The notes beneath the pieces are model-generated. The model searched no databases. It worked only from the letters and a program-made list of their open reading frames with translations, and was not told the origin of the DNA. The translations under genes and the position numbers were made by a program. From NCBI RefSeq assembly GCF_051622035.1, contig NC_135364.1:26156501-26220500 (forward strand): a DNA stretch of 64,000 nt, given 5' to 3'. This document shows positions 1 to 10,682 of this stretch, in pieces (position 1 is the first letter of the stretch; every line of letters begins with the position of its first letter). The DNA comes from Arctopsyche grandis. Lineage: Eukaryota > Arthropoda > Insecta > Trichoptera > Hydropsychidae.

Positions 1-462
1 ATCCGGAACTGAAACAGGAATTGGGATCCAAAACTGAAAAAGGAATCAGGATCAGAAACTGAAAAACGAATCGGGATCCGGAACTGAAGAAGGAATCGGA
101 AACCGAAATTGAAAAAGGAATCTGGAACTGAAAAACGAATAGAGAACTGGGACTGAAAAAACGAATCAGGATCCGAAACTGAAACAGGAATCCGGATCCG
201 GAACTGATATAGGAATTGGGATCCAGAACTGAAAAAGGAATCAGGATCAGGAAGTGAAGAATTATTCGGGAACCGAAATTGAAAAAGGAATCTGGAACTG
301 AAAAACGAATAAGGAACCAGAACTGAAAAACGAATCGGGATCCGGAACTGAAACAGAAATCCGGATCCGGAACTGATATAAGAATCCGGATTCGGAACTG
401 AAACAGGAATCCAGATCCGGAACTGAAAAAGGAATCGGGAACCGGAACTGAAATATAATTTT
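1..462. repeat. 24-bp minisatellite (ccggaactgaaaaaggaatc type)
   Basis: About 19 degenerate head-to-tail copies of a roughly 24-bp unit built on 'ggaactgaaaaaggaatc' fill the left edge of the window. Some units are shortened. Open frames across it are translations of the repeat and are not genes. The array begins before the window and ends about 90 bp before an interspersed repeat at 551. Confidence 0.9.
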
Positions 463-550
463 TCCAAATAAAAACTTGTGAGAAATGATTCCCGGCACCT
501 TTTTTTTAAAAAAAAAAGTCCTGGTCAATAGAAATAAAAAATTATTACAA

Positions 551-778
551 ACTAGTGTTTTCACCCGGCTTCACTCGGTATTTATAATATAAACCGCTTA
601 AACATGGCCAATCTAATAATAAACATTTTATTAAATTTATTTGAATAGTTTTATTTTATTTAAATTTATTTGAATATTCCTTTATTTTTTTATTAAATTG
701 AATGTCATGGATTTTACGAACTAAACAAACAAACATACATGCAAAGTCTCTTTCGAAATTATATGTATATTAGATGAA
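551..778 (+). repeat. Interspersed repeat, 'ACCCGGCTTCGCTCGGTATTT' family, copy 1
   Basis: It starts with 'cacccggcttcactcggtat', continues with the family's 'taaacatggccaatctaat' stretch and ends 'aaagtctctttcgaaatta'. Related copies lie at 11290-11870, 12130-12350, 12349-12580 and, inverted, 28130-28525. There is no coding capacity. It resembles the 3' tails of non-LTR elements or their SINEs, but the class is not resolved. Confidence 0.7.
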
Positions 779-1442
779 CTGAAAATATGTATAGGCTTTT
801 TACAATGATGGTAGTTTCTCTTTCAGAAAGATAAAACACTATTGAGCAGATTTTAAGTGTATAAAAAACAAAAACATTTAAATTGTGTTAGTGACTAACA
901 ATTGTAAAAGTATTTTATGTATATCGGATACATTTATTGAATGTTTTTATATAAAGAGACGATATAATATATACTTCGATGTGAAATAAAGGTATTGCTC
1001 AAATTTTTGGCACATACTGTTCTTATAAATTGCGAAATAGTGCATGAACAATTCACAGTACGTGTGATTTTCATCCAATGAAGGTTATACTCTTAGCTCT
1101 ATCGTTATGGTGTAGTATATTAAAATATTGCTTTATCTCCTACATAAATAATTGCCAAGAATTAAATTAAAACGGTAATCAAATATTTATCAGTTTCTCA
1201 TGACGCATCATTATAATTCATAAATATCGTGTAGCATAATTAGCATTGCCTTGTACCATACTTATGCATGATTTAAAACTAAATATAATTTGATTGAGAA
1301 GCGGCAATGTACATAAATAGGCTCTAAGAAACAAATTTCAATTACATATAGTAAGATCTTAAATGATGAGTTATAAAACATAGTAAAAGCATTGAAATGA
1401 AACAACTGTTATTTCAAATTAATAAAATATATTTAAATTATG
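779..1442. other. AT-rich intergenic DNA
   Basis: No gene, clear repeat or RNA gene is recognised here. The right part would hold the 3' UTR of the minus-strand gene ending at 1443; no canonical AATAAA is seen on that strand within about 60 bp of the stop. Confidence 0.5.
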
Positions 1443-2416
1443 TCATGAAATTTTGATTGCTTCGACGATTGCTCTAAAAGTTGTTGCCAACACTTGTAAA
1501 ATTGGATTTGGTTTATAATCATTATACAAATAACTTGGGAAATTCAGTTGCATCGTACAATCATTATATCTTTTCTGTGCCAAATCTTCTATTATTTCCG
1601 TCAAATTGAGAATATCAGCAGACTAAAATTGCAAATAATTTTATTAAAAAAGATTTGTTTTCATCCATTCAGTAATTGTTGGTATGATATATTATCGGGT
1701 ACAGATGCTTGAAAATTTGTCAAAAATTAAGAAAAGATTATTCATTGTTATTAAAATAGGTTTAAAAATATAATATACAAAAAAGCACACCTCAGAATTC
1801 ATCCTATCAAAGCTACATTTCAAACCATTCAAAAATCTATTATAAATAAGACAATTGTAATGATTTTTTTCTATTTGCTTACAATCACAAAATGATTCAA
1901 AAGAATCCATTTCATAGACGGCAGACTTCAATACCGAGATCCATGTTAAGGTGAAATCAAATGTTCCAGTATCGACAGTTGTATTTACAGTACTAAAATC
2001 ATCATCATCAAAAATCTTAATCGTATCATTATGTAAACAATTTTTGATTGTATTATCTTTAATTGGCTCATCATATATTTGCATATGATTAGAGAGATTT
2101 TTAAAGAGCACAGATAGCATTGATGAAATCATATTATCACATTTAACAGTTCCAAATATCTGCAATAAAATGAAACCAGTAAATTTCTTCAATATTTTAC
2201 GAATATTGTATAAGTTTTTGGTATTACATTTGAAATAGACTCGATCAAATTAACCGAAGATTCGAATTTTATTTTATTTTTAACTTCTTCGGCTATAACT
2301 TTTGTGGATGATCCTAGTTGTCCTCCTGATTCATTATATTGTCGATCAATATAATTTATTTGAATATCGGATGAGATTAAAGCGCTAGTAACAAACATAA
2401 TAATATTTTTTTCCAT
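1443..2416 (-). CDS. Unrecognised three-exon gene, small probably secreted protein (about 245 aa)
   Basis: Three minus-strand exons join in one frame: 2228-2416 (63 codons), 1791-2159 (123 codons) and 1443-1622 (59 codons plus TGA stop). All junctions are phase 0. Donors are gtaata and gtgtgc; acceptors are ttgcag and ttttag. The 68-bp and 168-bp introns suit an insect. The N-terminus MEKNIIMFVTSALISS has a hydrophobic core that could be a short signal peptide; Met7 is an alternative start. Seven cysteines follow, including the pair FCDCKQ, with several NxS/T sequons (NES, NDT, NTT, NLT). No transmembrane segment is seen after the N-terminus. I do not recognise a family. Base composition matches the surroundings and the gene does not overlap any repeat identified here. 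An alternative donor at 2200 would leave a 41-bp intron, which is less likely. Confidence 0.65.
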
Positions 2417-2809
2417 TTGTTTTCTTAGTTTATATACAAAACGAAATAAAACAATGATTGTAAATCAAAACGAAGTCCAATATATTTGTTAAATGAAATT
2501 CTGACATTTCCATACAAATTTGCGGCTGTCATTCACTGAACGGTGGATGACAGTTTGTTGGCCTAAAGCTGTAATTTTATATTTCTGTACTTTTTGTTAT
2601 TACCCAAGTTCTAAAAAGCTTAAATTATTCTTTACTTAAAAATACATACGTTAAATTTATTCTATGATGAATGAAAATGAGTTTTTTCCACATGCAAACT
2701 AAGCAAGTATAAAATTTATGGACGGTTATATTTCAAAATAAAATTTATGAAAACCTTTACGATTTGATTTTTTATTGAATATAAAGACTAAAATTGCAAT
2801 AAATGGGAT
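2417..2809. other. Upstream region of the small secreted-protein gene
   Basis: AT-rich. On the minus strand the motif tatataaac lies about 18 bp before the ATG at 2416. If it is a TATA box it is too close for that ATG and would favour Met7 as the start. Nothing else is recognised. Confidence 0.3.
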
Positions 2810-3301
2810 TTTGGAATGAACGATTCGGTGTAACTGAAAACTTAGGTACATATCGGCTTTTCTCAAGAGGGCAATCGTTGGTCCGTTTATGGTTGATTTT
2901 TATAAAACCCTTTTTAAGCAGCTTTTGAAACTTTTGGTGAAGAATAATCAATTTGATTTTATCCATGTGGGTAAATACAAAGTTTCAGTAAATAAATTAT
3001 TCAAATGGTTTCTTTACATTATATTTCACTCACATCTTTTCTATAGTTCATCCGTCCTCGTTCATCTCGTTTATTTTTCAGAATCTTATCGAAGCACTTA
3101 TTTTCAATGTATGATGAATCGCCGATATATCGATATATCGAAAAAAATTTTAAATCAAATTGATTATTCTTTACCAAAAGTTTCAAAATCTTCTTAAACA
3201 AGGGTTTTATAAAAATCAATCGTAAATTGGCTAAGGTTTGCCCTTTTGAACAAAGCCGATATACACCCAAGTTTCCAGTTACGCTCGAATCGTTCATTCG
3301 G
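2810..3301. mobile_element. Foldback MITE, arms about 145 bp
   Basis: The left arm, from 'cgattcggtgtaactgaaaa' through 'gaataatcaatttgatt' (about 2818-2962), is repeated as a diverged reverse complement at about 3150-3300, which ends 'cgaatcgttcattcgg'. The two small ORFs read from the arms are mirror images of each other and are not genes. The central 180 bp is unrelated. There is no transposase, so it is non-autonomous. Confidence 0.8.
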
Positions 3302-3592
3302 TAAGCTTTGATATTTATAATTGCTTACGACTCCCCAGCTTCGATTAATTTACAATACAATAACTGTAAGCTTTCTACAAGCGATAAGATAACCTCATAC
3401 ATTGTTATCTGCATGGGAATACACCAGTAAGTAGCGAGCAAACAAATAAACAGGTGGGAACAGGGCCGCGCCTAGGAGTTCGGCCGCTCTTTAATTTTAT
3501 CAGCATTTGAATAAATCATATTAATAAAAAAAAAAAATGCAAAAATCTTAACTTGTGAGAAATAAAGGGTTCAAAATTAATCACAAAAACAG
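3302..3592. other. Intergenic, no feature recognised
   Basis: AT-rich DNA with a poly-A run near 3530. No gene or repeat boundary is visible. Confidence 0.4.
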
Positions 3593-3772
3593 ATAAGGCA
3601 AGCGATACTGAACGTTTTTAAGTTCATTCATGAAAATATAATGTTTTTACCACAAACTCTACATCAAGGACATTGTTCTTTCGATGACCAACCAATGCTC
3701 AACATCCGTGAAGATAATAGACTCGTTTACACAGGAATTTCTGAATTTATAACCATAGCAGAATTACTTGAT
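3593..3772 (+). pseudogene. Exon-like reading frame carried in a piggyBac-like repeat
   Basis: A 60-codon open stretch is bounded by 'aaaaacag' (acceptor-like) and 'GAT|gtaagc' (donor-like). It reads like protein: IRQAILNVFKFIHEN, then a region with LPQTLHQGHCSFDDQP, then LVYTGISEFITIAELLD. The QAILNV start loosely recalls helix-turn-helix segments of insect DNA-binding or transposase-associated proteins, but I cannot assign it. The last third recurs, inverted, at about 14310-14370 in another copy of the same repeat and is absent from the copy at 39353-39846. It is best seen as a captured or ancestral coding exon of a mobile element. Confidence 0.4.
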
Positions 3773-4125
3773 GTAAGCACCTAACAGCTGAGAATTTTAT
3801 ATTGTGGTTTGGTATTTAGATTGTGAGCATTACATTTTAATAACAATGAAGAAGATGGAACTAGTTTTGAAAAAATACATTCATTAATAGACTTATTTTT
3901 TTTATTTCAAATTGTTGCAAGATATATTAGAGAGTCTAAACACACCTTTACAAAACTCGAAATCCTCGGCGGTAGCTATTTAGGGTAGTGATCTAGGGTT
4001 TGTTTGGATAAGCTAAAAATTTTATACCTGCTTTTTATTGGATTTCTAAATAATATAGTTGGAAATGGTGAAATTTTTCAGCGTGGCGAGCTTTCAACAG
4101 AAAAGACGTCAGCGCTCAAAGGGCT
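3636..4125 (+). mobile_element. piggyBac-like MITE copy (degraded ends)
   Basis: From about 3780 it is collinear with the better preserved TTAA-flanked element at 39353-39846. Shared segments include 'aaactcgaaatcctcggcgg', 'gatctagggtttgtttgga' and the terminal 'aaaagacgtcagc'. The right terminal TTAA has decayed to 'cttagtag'. It carries the exon-like segment at 3593-3772. Confidence 0.65.
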
Positions 4126-4431
4126 TAGTAGGGTTGTCAGATTTCATGCAAATTAAACCGGGAACCCCCCCCCCCTCTAAAAAAACCCTAGGTTAAGGAG
4201 TATAATTTTTTCGACTCTCATTTCTTTCATCCGCCTTTATATTTCGGCCGTTTGTGTGCGTTGCACCAGAGAAATGTTAAATACATAGAAGTGGCTTTAG
4301 GCGTTATATTGTTGTCAAGTGACGATTGTCCACAGACAATCCTAAATATTTTTAGACTGAGCCGTATTTCATGCGTGGTGCTCGACGTATGTTCGATATA
4401 CACTTTTATGTTTGTTTATATTACTTGCAAG

Positions 4432-4508
4432 ATGGGCAAGTGCATCGTTAAAAATTGCATAATACATTCAAAAACACACAAAACACAACATGGGATACAT
4501 TTTTATAA
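4432..4508 (+). pseudogene. Orphan THAP-domain first exon
   Basis: The ATG opens MGKCIVKNCIIHSKTHKTQH followed by GIHFYK. This matches the start of a THAP zinc finger (Met, then Cys-x4-Cys, then a hydrophobic H-x-F segment) and stops at a donor-like 'ATAA|gtaaat'. THAP domains occur in P-element transposases and in host DNA-binding proteins. The second half (later Cys, His, Trp and the AVPTIF box) is not found before the LINE relic that begins about 100 bp on. This could be exon 1 of an unseen gene, a P-like element relic, or a truncated copy. The open frame extends upstream to 4252, but only the part from this Met looks conserved. Confidence 0.45.
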
Positions 4509-4608
4509 GTAAATTGATCCAATTGTATTCCGTGCGTTGTTGCATATTTATAGAGACGTACCACGTAATATTGACAACATTTATTTATTCGTAAGGGCCT
4601 TCTATTAT

Positions 4609-4995
4609 TATGTTAGGGAAGTCAAGTATCTGGGACACTTGCTGACGGAGGATCTATCTGATGACCGTGACATCGAAAAACAAAAAAGAGCCATTTGTGT
4701 AAGGGCAAATATGCTGGCTAGACGATTCTTCCACTCCAGTGTAGAGGTTAAGAGACAATTATTTATGTCCTTTTGTACTAGCCTCTATACTGGTGAATTA
4801 TGGACCAGATACAAGCGGGAGACGATGAGGAAGATAAAAGTACAATACAACAACTTTTACCGTGCTCTTTTCGGGCTACCTAGGAGCTGCAGCGCGTTGC
4901 AAATATTTGTGGAAGGGCATGTGCCTCACTTTTAAGCGATTCTCAGGATGAGAGCGGCCTCTCTACGTCTTTGTATATTTTTATCGCCTAATTGA
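4609..4995 (+). pseudogene. Non-LTR retrotransposon reverse-transcriptase relic (C-terminal part)
   Basis: The translation contains VKYLGHLLTEDLSDDRDI, ELWTRYKRETMRKIKVQYNN and FRALFGLPRSCSA-like sequence (FYRALFGLPRSCSA here), typical of the end of the RT/thumb region in CR1/jockey-type LINE ORF2. An in-frame TAA at 4933 breaks the frame; the same frame then continues with AILRMRAASLRLCIF to a second stop at 4993. The homology starts abruptly near 4609, so the copy is 5'-truncated. It is followed by a (TTA)n-type tail near 5090, as usual for these elements. Confidence 0.75.
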
Positions 4996-5089
4996 CTTCT
5001 TGCTGCTGCATCTTCTCATTTGCATTCTTCATTGTATGTTCAATGGATGGAACTGCTACACCGACCGCCTTGAATATACATTAAACTAC

Positions 5090-5500
5090 TATTATTATTA
5101 TTAGACTTATTATTATTTATTTATTATTATAATTATGGAGGATGAACGAATGAGACGACTGGCATGTTAATGCACGTGTTTATTATATGACAGCTAAAGG
5201 CAGAGTGGGTAGTGGCTCTCCGAACCCAGCCGGGTTGGTCCCCACTCGCAGGAAGGCAACCAAACTCGACTATGTCGTATAAGCGAGCCGCCACATAATT
5301 ATTATTATTTGTTATTATTACTATTTATTATCAGTAATATTAATATATTTACTTATATATATTTTTTTTGTTTACTATTTTTCAATACTTTTTTTTATTA
5401 TCTATATATTATTTATATGGGCGTTGGGGATTGCACTATTCTCCTCATCGTCTGGAATAAAAGCTATTATTATTATTATTACATTTATTTGCGTTGCACA
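5090..5500 (+). repeat. LINE 3' tails and ATT/TTA simple repeats
   Basis: ATT-rich microsatellite blocks at 5090-5125, 5297-5335 and 5465-5485 border two short 3'-tail-like segments. The second contains 'gtctggaataaaagctatta', a LINE-like polyadenylation tail. The 5126-5296 part (gccgccac... motif) is an unassigned repeat fragment. ORF 5309-5524 is low-complexity translation. Confidence 0.5.
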
Positions 5501-5799
5501 CATTTGTACATTTGTATTTGGTAGGAGCGGTCCTGCGTGAGAAAAGCCGAGGATGCAAGGGCGCGAGTGCTGTGAGCATAAACGGTTCGGTGATTACTGG
5601 TCACAAATTACTCGTCACAAAGTCACTAAAATCTCTATAACGGAACATCTGGCAGCCGAAAAGTCCATCATACTAACGATAACTATCATAGTAACGAGAA
5701 CTTGAGTGCCAAATATTGTGTATTCGCGATTTTCATGGCAAAAATTGTCTTTGTGACCACCCCAATGTGACGAATAGTCCAATTACCAGCATAAACATC

Positions 5800-6140
5800 A
5801 GCACAGAGGAGAGGGAGCACACAGTGTGGATTGGAGCTTTATAGCCTCTAAGTTGGCAACAGTCATCTGAAGTGATCACCGATCAGTTGTCAGGTGGCGG
5901 GCGTTCGGTGCGGACGTTCTGTGAGGGCGTCCCCCACCCCCAGCCCCAGCCTTTGCTGCGGCCGCTCGCTCTCGGGGCTTCCCATCTGCGCCCCACCCCG
6001 CCACACCACCCCTCGCGTAAGTCTCACCCACCACCCCCACCCCGCCCACCCCACCCACTCGTGTCCCCTCATCTTCCGTCTCCCGTCTCCCGCTCATTTC
6101 CGTGTCCGGTCTGCGACCTCCGGCCTAGGACTGGACCAGA
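5800..6140 (+). promoter_or_regulatory. GC-rich island, possible 5' non-coding first exon
   Basis: This is about 300 bp of GC-rich, C-tract-rich sequence inside AT-rich DNA. CpGs are frequent between 5890 and 5970. A consensus-like donor 'CTCGC|gtaagt' sits at 6014-6019. No protein frame is convincing; the overlapping ORFs on both strands are proline- or glycine-rich low-complexity reads. It could be a promoter with an untranslated first exon on the plus strand, or simply a biased-composition block. Confidence 0.3.
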
Positions 6141-6239
6141 TCTTTTTGACGTACTAATTCCGGCCATAACCCCAAACCGCACAACTCACTCCCCTTTAAT
6201 AATTCTATTTTTTTCTCAAATATCATCTCCATACATTTC

Positions 6240-6515
6240 TCACTGTTGAGCAATTATTCAACAGTAGAGAGGTCGAGAGTTCAAATCCTGGCCGGAATTG
6301 ATAAATATATAAGTTTTCTATGTCTGATCTGCAGGTTATTAAACCCAGATCGACCTCCTCTTTTCACACTCAATTGTTGTGACGGTTCCAATAAAATCAA
6401 CACCCCCTCCCATTTCTCCTAATTTGTCGATTGTTATAAGCATACAGTTTTTAATCTGCACAATGTGTTTGACACAGTGTCGATTTGTCTTGTATATGAT
6501 AGTAAAATAAAATAA
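6240..6515 (+). mobile_element. SINE (variant head, 'gttattaaa' type)
   Basis: A box-B-like 'gagttcaaatcctgg' is followed by 'ggttattaaacccagatcga', 'gtgacggttccaataaaat' and an A-rich end 'aaaataaaataaaaag'. A partial copy of the same type is at 20545-20700. The region where other SINEs here have 'gtgactccaggtcgatcg' is recognisably related. Confidence 0.55.
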
Positions 6516-6519
6516 AAAG

Positions 6520-7380
6520 TGCGCACCGTTCTGGCCAATGTTGTCAATTTCGTGTCGCCCTTGAATGTATGCTCCTAATTGGGCATGCAGTTCTCGTTGT
6601 GAAAGGATATATGTATATATTTATTAGTAAATTATACGACATTTGTTGAAATCTTATTTCTCACACACAAATGCGATAAGACGATTGTTTGTTTGTTGTG
6701 GCAACGGCTTCGAACGGTGTGTTGTATTTTGTAATTATTAAATGATTTGCTTCTCTATCGTGCCATAAGGTAAACGTATGATGTCTGAGATGATAAAATA
6801 ATGGATGAATGCAGTCATAAACCATTAACAGGGCCAGATCTTTTAATCTAATACTGGATTAGAAAAAACATAATGCTACAATAGAAAAACGTCACCGCTT
6901 GTATATAAATACATGAAATAATAATATATGATGGATTGATCTCATATTACAAATATGTTTGCTAATTGAACTATATAGTTTAACCTTCTCTTTGCTGATA
7001 AATCTTATCTATCGCTATTTTATTTAGTTTTTACTAAATGGCAACAAATTGAAATTTCGTATTGTATATGAGTTGTAATATATTGCAATTGGCGTTTTAG
7101 GGCATTCATATTCGAATACAATTCAACTAGTAAATTATAGCTTTATAGGCGCAAATTAACTTTCAATAATGTGACAGTTGACTTTTGACAGTTCTGATGT
7201 TTTTACGAATACTTTAAAGCTAAAGAATGCATTAGTATTTGCTGGTATTACGAATTAAGGTAATACGTATCGTATTACGATAACTGTAAAAATTTTATCA
7301 AAAAAATATGACTTTCCAAATCAATTTACTAGTCAGTTGATGTTTTCATGAAAACCTATCCTCTCCATCTAATCTGGTAA
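6520..7380. other. Intergenic AT-rich DNA
   Basis: No gene, repeat boundary or RNA gene is recognised in this stretch. Confidence 0.5.
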
Positions 7381-7384
7381 CAAC

Positions 7385-7905
7385 TTATAGCTGAACTGTA
7401 TTTTCAGTTGTAATATATTTTGACTAGTTGAAGTGTAATTCGCCATACGAATCAACTTACATGGGTTAGACGGCATACATATATAACTTATAATTTTCAG
7501 TTGTAATATATTTTCACCTGTTGAAGTGTAAGTCGCTATACGAATCAACTTACATATAACTTATAATTGAACTTTATTTTCTGTTGTAATATATTTTAAC
7601 CAGTTGGAGTGCAAAGCATTGGAGTACAAATCAACTTACATGGGTTAGACGGAATACATATATAATTTATAATTGAACTGTCTTATCAGTTGTAATATAT
7701 TTTCACCAGTTGAAGTGTACATCGCCATACGAATCAACTTACATGGGTTACATATAACTTATAATTGAACTTTATTTTCAGTTGTAATATATTTTGACCA
7801 GTTGGAGTGTAATTCGCCATATGAATCAACTTACGTGGGTTATATAGAATATATTCCAACTAGTCAAAATATATTACAACTGAAAATACACTTCAACTGT
7901 TAAAA
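7385..7905. repeat. Tandem array of about 5 units of 85-106 bp ending in an inverted unit
   Basis: 'gttgtaatatatttt' recurs at about 7406, 7499, 7583, 7689 and 7782. Each copy is followed by 'agttgaagtg' or 'agttggagtg', then 'cgaatcaacttac' and usually 'atgggtta'. At 7855-7905 the motif appears in reverse complement ('tcaaaatatattacaactga'), so the block has foldback ends. Units are diverged by small indels. Confidence 0.75.
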
Positions 7906-8983
7906 TAAATCATTTTCAACTCAATTCTACTGATATTTAACACAGTAGGAAGTCTTCCAATTCTAACTCTGTATGTGTTTAGTTCCGTTGAATAAAATAA
8001 TCAAATTACAATCATCTTTGGAAAGCTAATACGATAAATTATAACTAAAATTTGCTTCAAATTATGATTTCTATACAGTTTTGCTATCATGTTATTGTGC
8101 TTTGTTTATTAGTGTTATTAATATCAACTAGACTGCATGCTGAAGAATTTTTTGAGATATGCAAGGAATTGTACACATCAACGGGACTTTCATTCGAACA
8201 GGACGGTTCAATAATGTAAACAATTTCGAAACATCTGTGATATAAAAAACAGAGCAATCTTTTAAACAGCCTAATTAAATTTAATGTGTCAACACTTGTA
8301 GATAGGTATTATTTATTTTCATAATATAATATAGTATAAGTAATCTTATCAGTCAATTATTTATGAAGACAATTCTTCAATGAATGAATATCTCATTACA
8401 TTGTGCATTTTGCTCTTGAGTTATGTATAGAATTTCATAGCTTGGTATCTGCCATCGGTGAGCGTTATTTAATGACTTAAATGGCAATTTATATAATTAG
8501 TTTTTTTAATCAACTAATAGTTTACTTAAACTTTCAATATAAACATATACATATATGCTGGTATACATTGGACATATGTATTATACACTAATCGCATGAA
8601 CTATTGTTTGAATGAATTGTATTTACATATTAACGATTCTGATACCAAAAATCAAATTGTTGTTTAACTTGTATTATTTGTGTTTTTATTTATGATATTT
8701 CATCAGGTTATTTTTTATTACAAAGGAATTAAATACAAAACTAGTGTTGTGCCCGTTGACATTTCAAATGGGGGATTTAGAACGGAATTATTGATACATG
8801 AACCACACCTGAGATATTGTCGCTAGCAGTTTCATCATGAATATTCAAATTGCTTGCACAGTCTAGCGCTAGGGATTGCAATTTGACGTTAATTTCATTT
8901 ACCGGTATACGGAAAATAATTTATCCTATTTTATATGTATAATAATTCGAGTTTCGAGTTATTCGAGTGTGAAGCTTGAATTA
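7906..8983. other. Intergenic DNA with weak repeat fragments
   Basis: Mostly AT-rich. Around 8740-8950 a segment with 'aaactagtgttgtgcccgttga' looks like an interspersed repeat start, and a diverged relative appears at about 9890-10040 (sharing 'tttgacgttaatt' / 'aatttgacattaat'). No gene is seen. Confidence 0.4.
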
Positions 8984-9551
8984 GTATACACTAACTAGTA
9001 AGTGTATTCATCATCAGAATCACCCAGTATACACGGGAGAATGAATTAACACGTTTGCTGGTAAATTCATACACTAGCTATCTGTACGCAGTAAATGTTT
9101 ACGAAAGGAATAACAAGTTGACATTCTTAACAAGTATATAGTCGGCCTATGGCGGATAAAACTAAAAATTGAAATGATTAATGAACAAAATAAAATGTAA
9201 CCTAACCTAAAATCGTAGGTAATACGGATGTACGTAATTGTAAAACTTCTACAGTGGATTTGACCTTGTTAATTATTGTCTTTTTCGTATCATTTCATCA
9301 ATTAATCAGTTATTTGAACAGAACCAGCTATATTCTTGAGCATACAATTCATTGGAAGAGAAACGTCAAACTTTGGTCAGCTGTCCAACCACTCAAATTT
9401 CATTCGTTAGCAGATTTACTAGTGCACAACAGCAAGTGCATGAATTTGCGCGTCAGTGTATACTTTGTCTAGTAAGAGTATCTGCGGAATCCAGCGTCGT
9501 AAGCTTTAGCTAAAAACCAACGCTAGTGTACACTTACTAGTCAGTGTATAC
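8984..9551. mobile_element. MITE with about 24-bp terminal inverted repeats
   Basis: The left end 'gtatacactaactagtaagt' and right end 'acttactagtcagtgtatac' are inverted copies. The 568-bp interior carries no transposase. ORF 9254-9472 inside it has no recognisable domain. Confidence 0.6.
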
Positions 9552-9714
9552 AGATACGAAACGCTCTTACTGTAACATGTACATAAGTATAGTCAATGCT
9601 TATTTTATTTGGGTACCACTTATCGGCCCGGCAAATAAAAATAATGCCCCTCTCTAAAAAGCTCGCACGACATATTCGATTTTCGCCCGGAACATCAAAC
9701 TTCAAATGGGCTGC

Positions 9715-10060
9715 CAGTAACAAAAATAAATACCGACCTTAACAACCTAATCTTAAACGAATAGGGTCAACCCTAACTTAACCTAACCTAACCTAACCCT
9801 TAAATAAATAAGTGTTGGCTGCTAAGATATTACGATTACCCAGTGAAAATTTACATAACTGGTTATGATTTCCCTGAAACGTCAAATTTTACTCTTGTTA
9901 CTGGCGAACGCCGATTCTGTCGTGCGAGCTATTTTAGAGATGTTAATTTGACATTAATGTCGTTTTGACATTTGTCATGCAATTCATTTTACAGCCGTGC
10001 CAAAAATATTATCCCATTTTATTGAATGGCATTCGTAACTCAATCGCAAATATGATATGT
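9715..10060. repeat. Fragment of the CCTAA-bearing MITE family
   Basis: It contains 'taacctaacctaacctaacc', 'gtgttggctgctaagat' and 'cagtgaaaatttacataact'. These match segments at 24820-24990 and the full elements at 41007-41471 and 43313-43729. Confidence 0.6.
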
Positions 10061-10682
10061 ATGTATGATAGATAATTGCTTTACGCTGTACGCCGATGAC
10101 ATTTGTTATTTAAAATGTACGATAAAAAATATAGATGACATTCAATTGATTATAAAGTATTTTATTATTTCACTAGTGACGTGATTAATTTATTAGCAGT
10201 TTTATTGTATGCACGTGTATAAAATATATTTTTCGAAACTATGAGTGTGTTCTCAGGGAGTTCCATGAATGCTTAATGATAGATTGATATCGCAGATAGC
10301 TTGATATCACCCTTCCGGTTTTTTTTTTATCAAAATCAATCATAAGCTAGTGCACGATAACGTATGAAGCGGTATTATTTCAAAAAATTTACCCATCACA
10401 TGTAAACTCGTCGAAAGCAAAAGTGGTGAAACTATCACGGTTCATACATTAACCAGTGTATGGTGATGTATACTTTGTACGTATACCTTTCCGGGGTCTA
10501 AATTTATGCGCCACTATTTATATACCCGTCGTGATTCACGTCGCTTGTGGAGGTTGATCATCATCAGCATCTTCGATACTGTGGATCTTGTCTCAATACG
10601 AACGCGCCTATAGCGAAATGTCAGCTATTACGAGGAAAAGTCTATATCGATTTGGTTCGAGTGTTATCCGACATATTGTATG
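10061..10682. other. Intergenic, no feature recognised
   Basis: No gene or defined repeat is seen in this stretch. Confidence 0.4.

Noticed and set aside
2160..2200. A 41-bp first intron for the small secreted-protein gene
   Set aside because: A second donor at 2227 gives the same phase and a more usual 68-bp intron.
2772..3297. Paired minus-strand ORFs with similar protein sequence as a gene duplication
   Set aside because: They are readings of the two arms of a foldback element.
5872..6249. Overlapping ORFs on both strands as proline-rich proteins
   Set aside because: They come from C-rich low-complexity DNA, exist in several frames at once and show no domain or codon signal.
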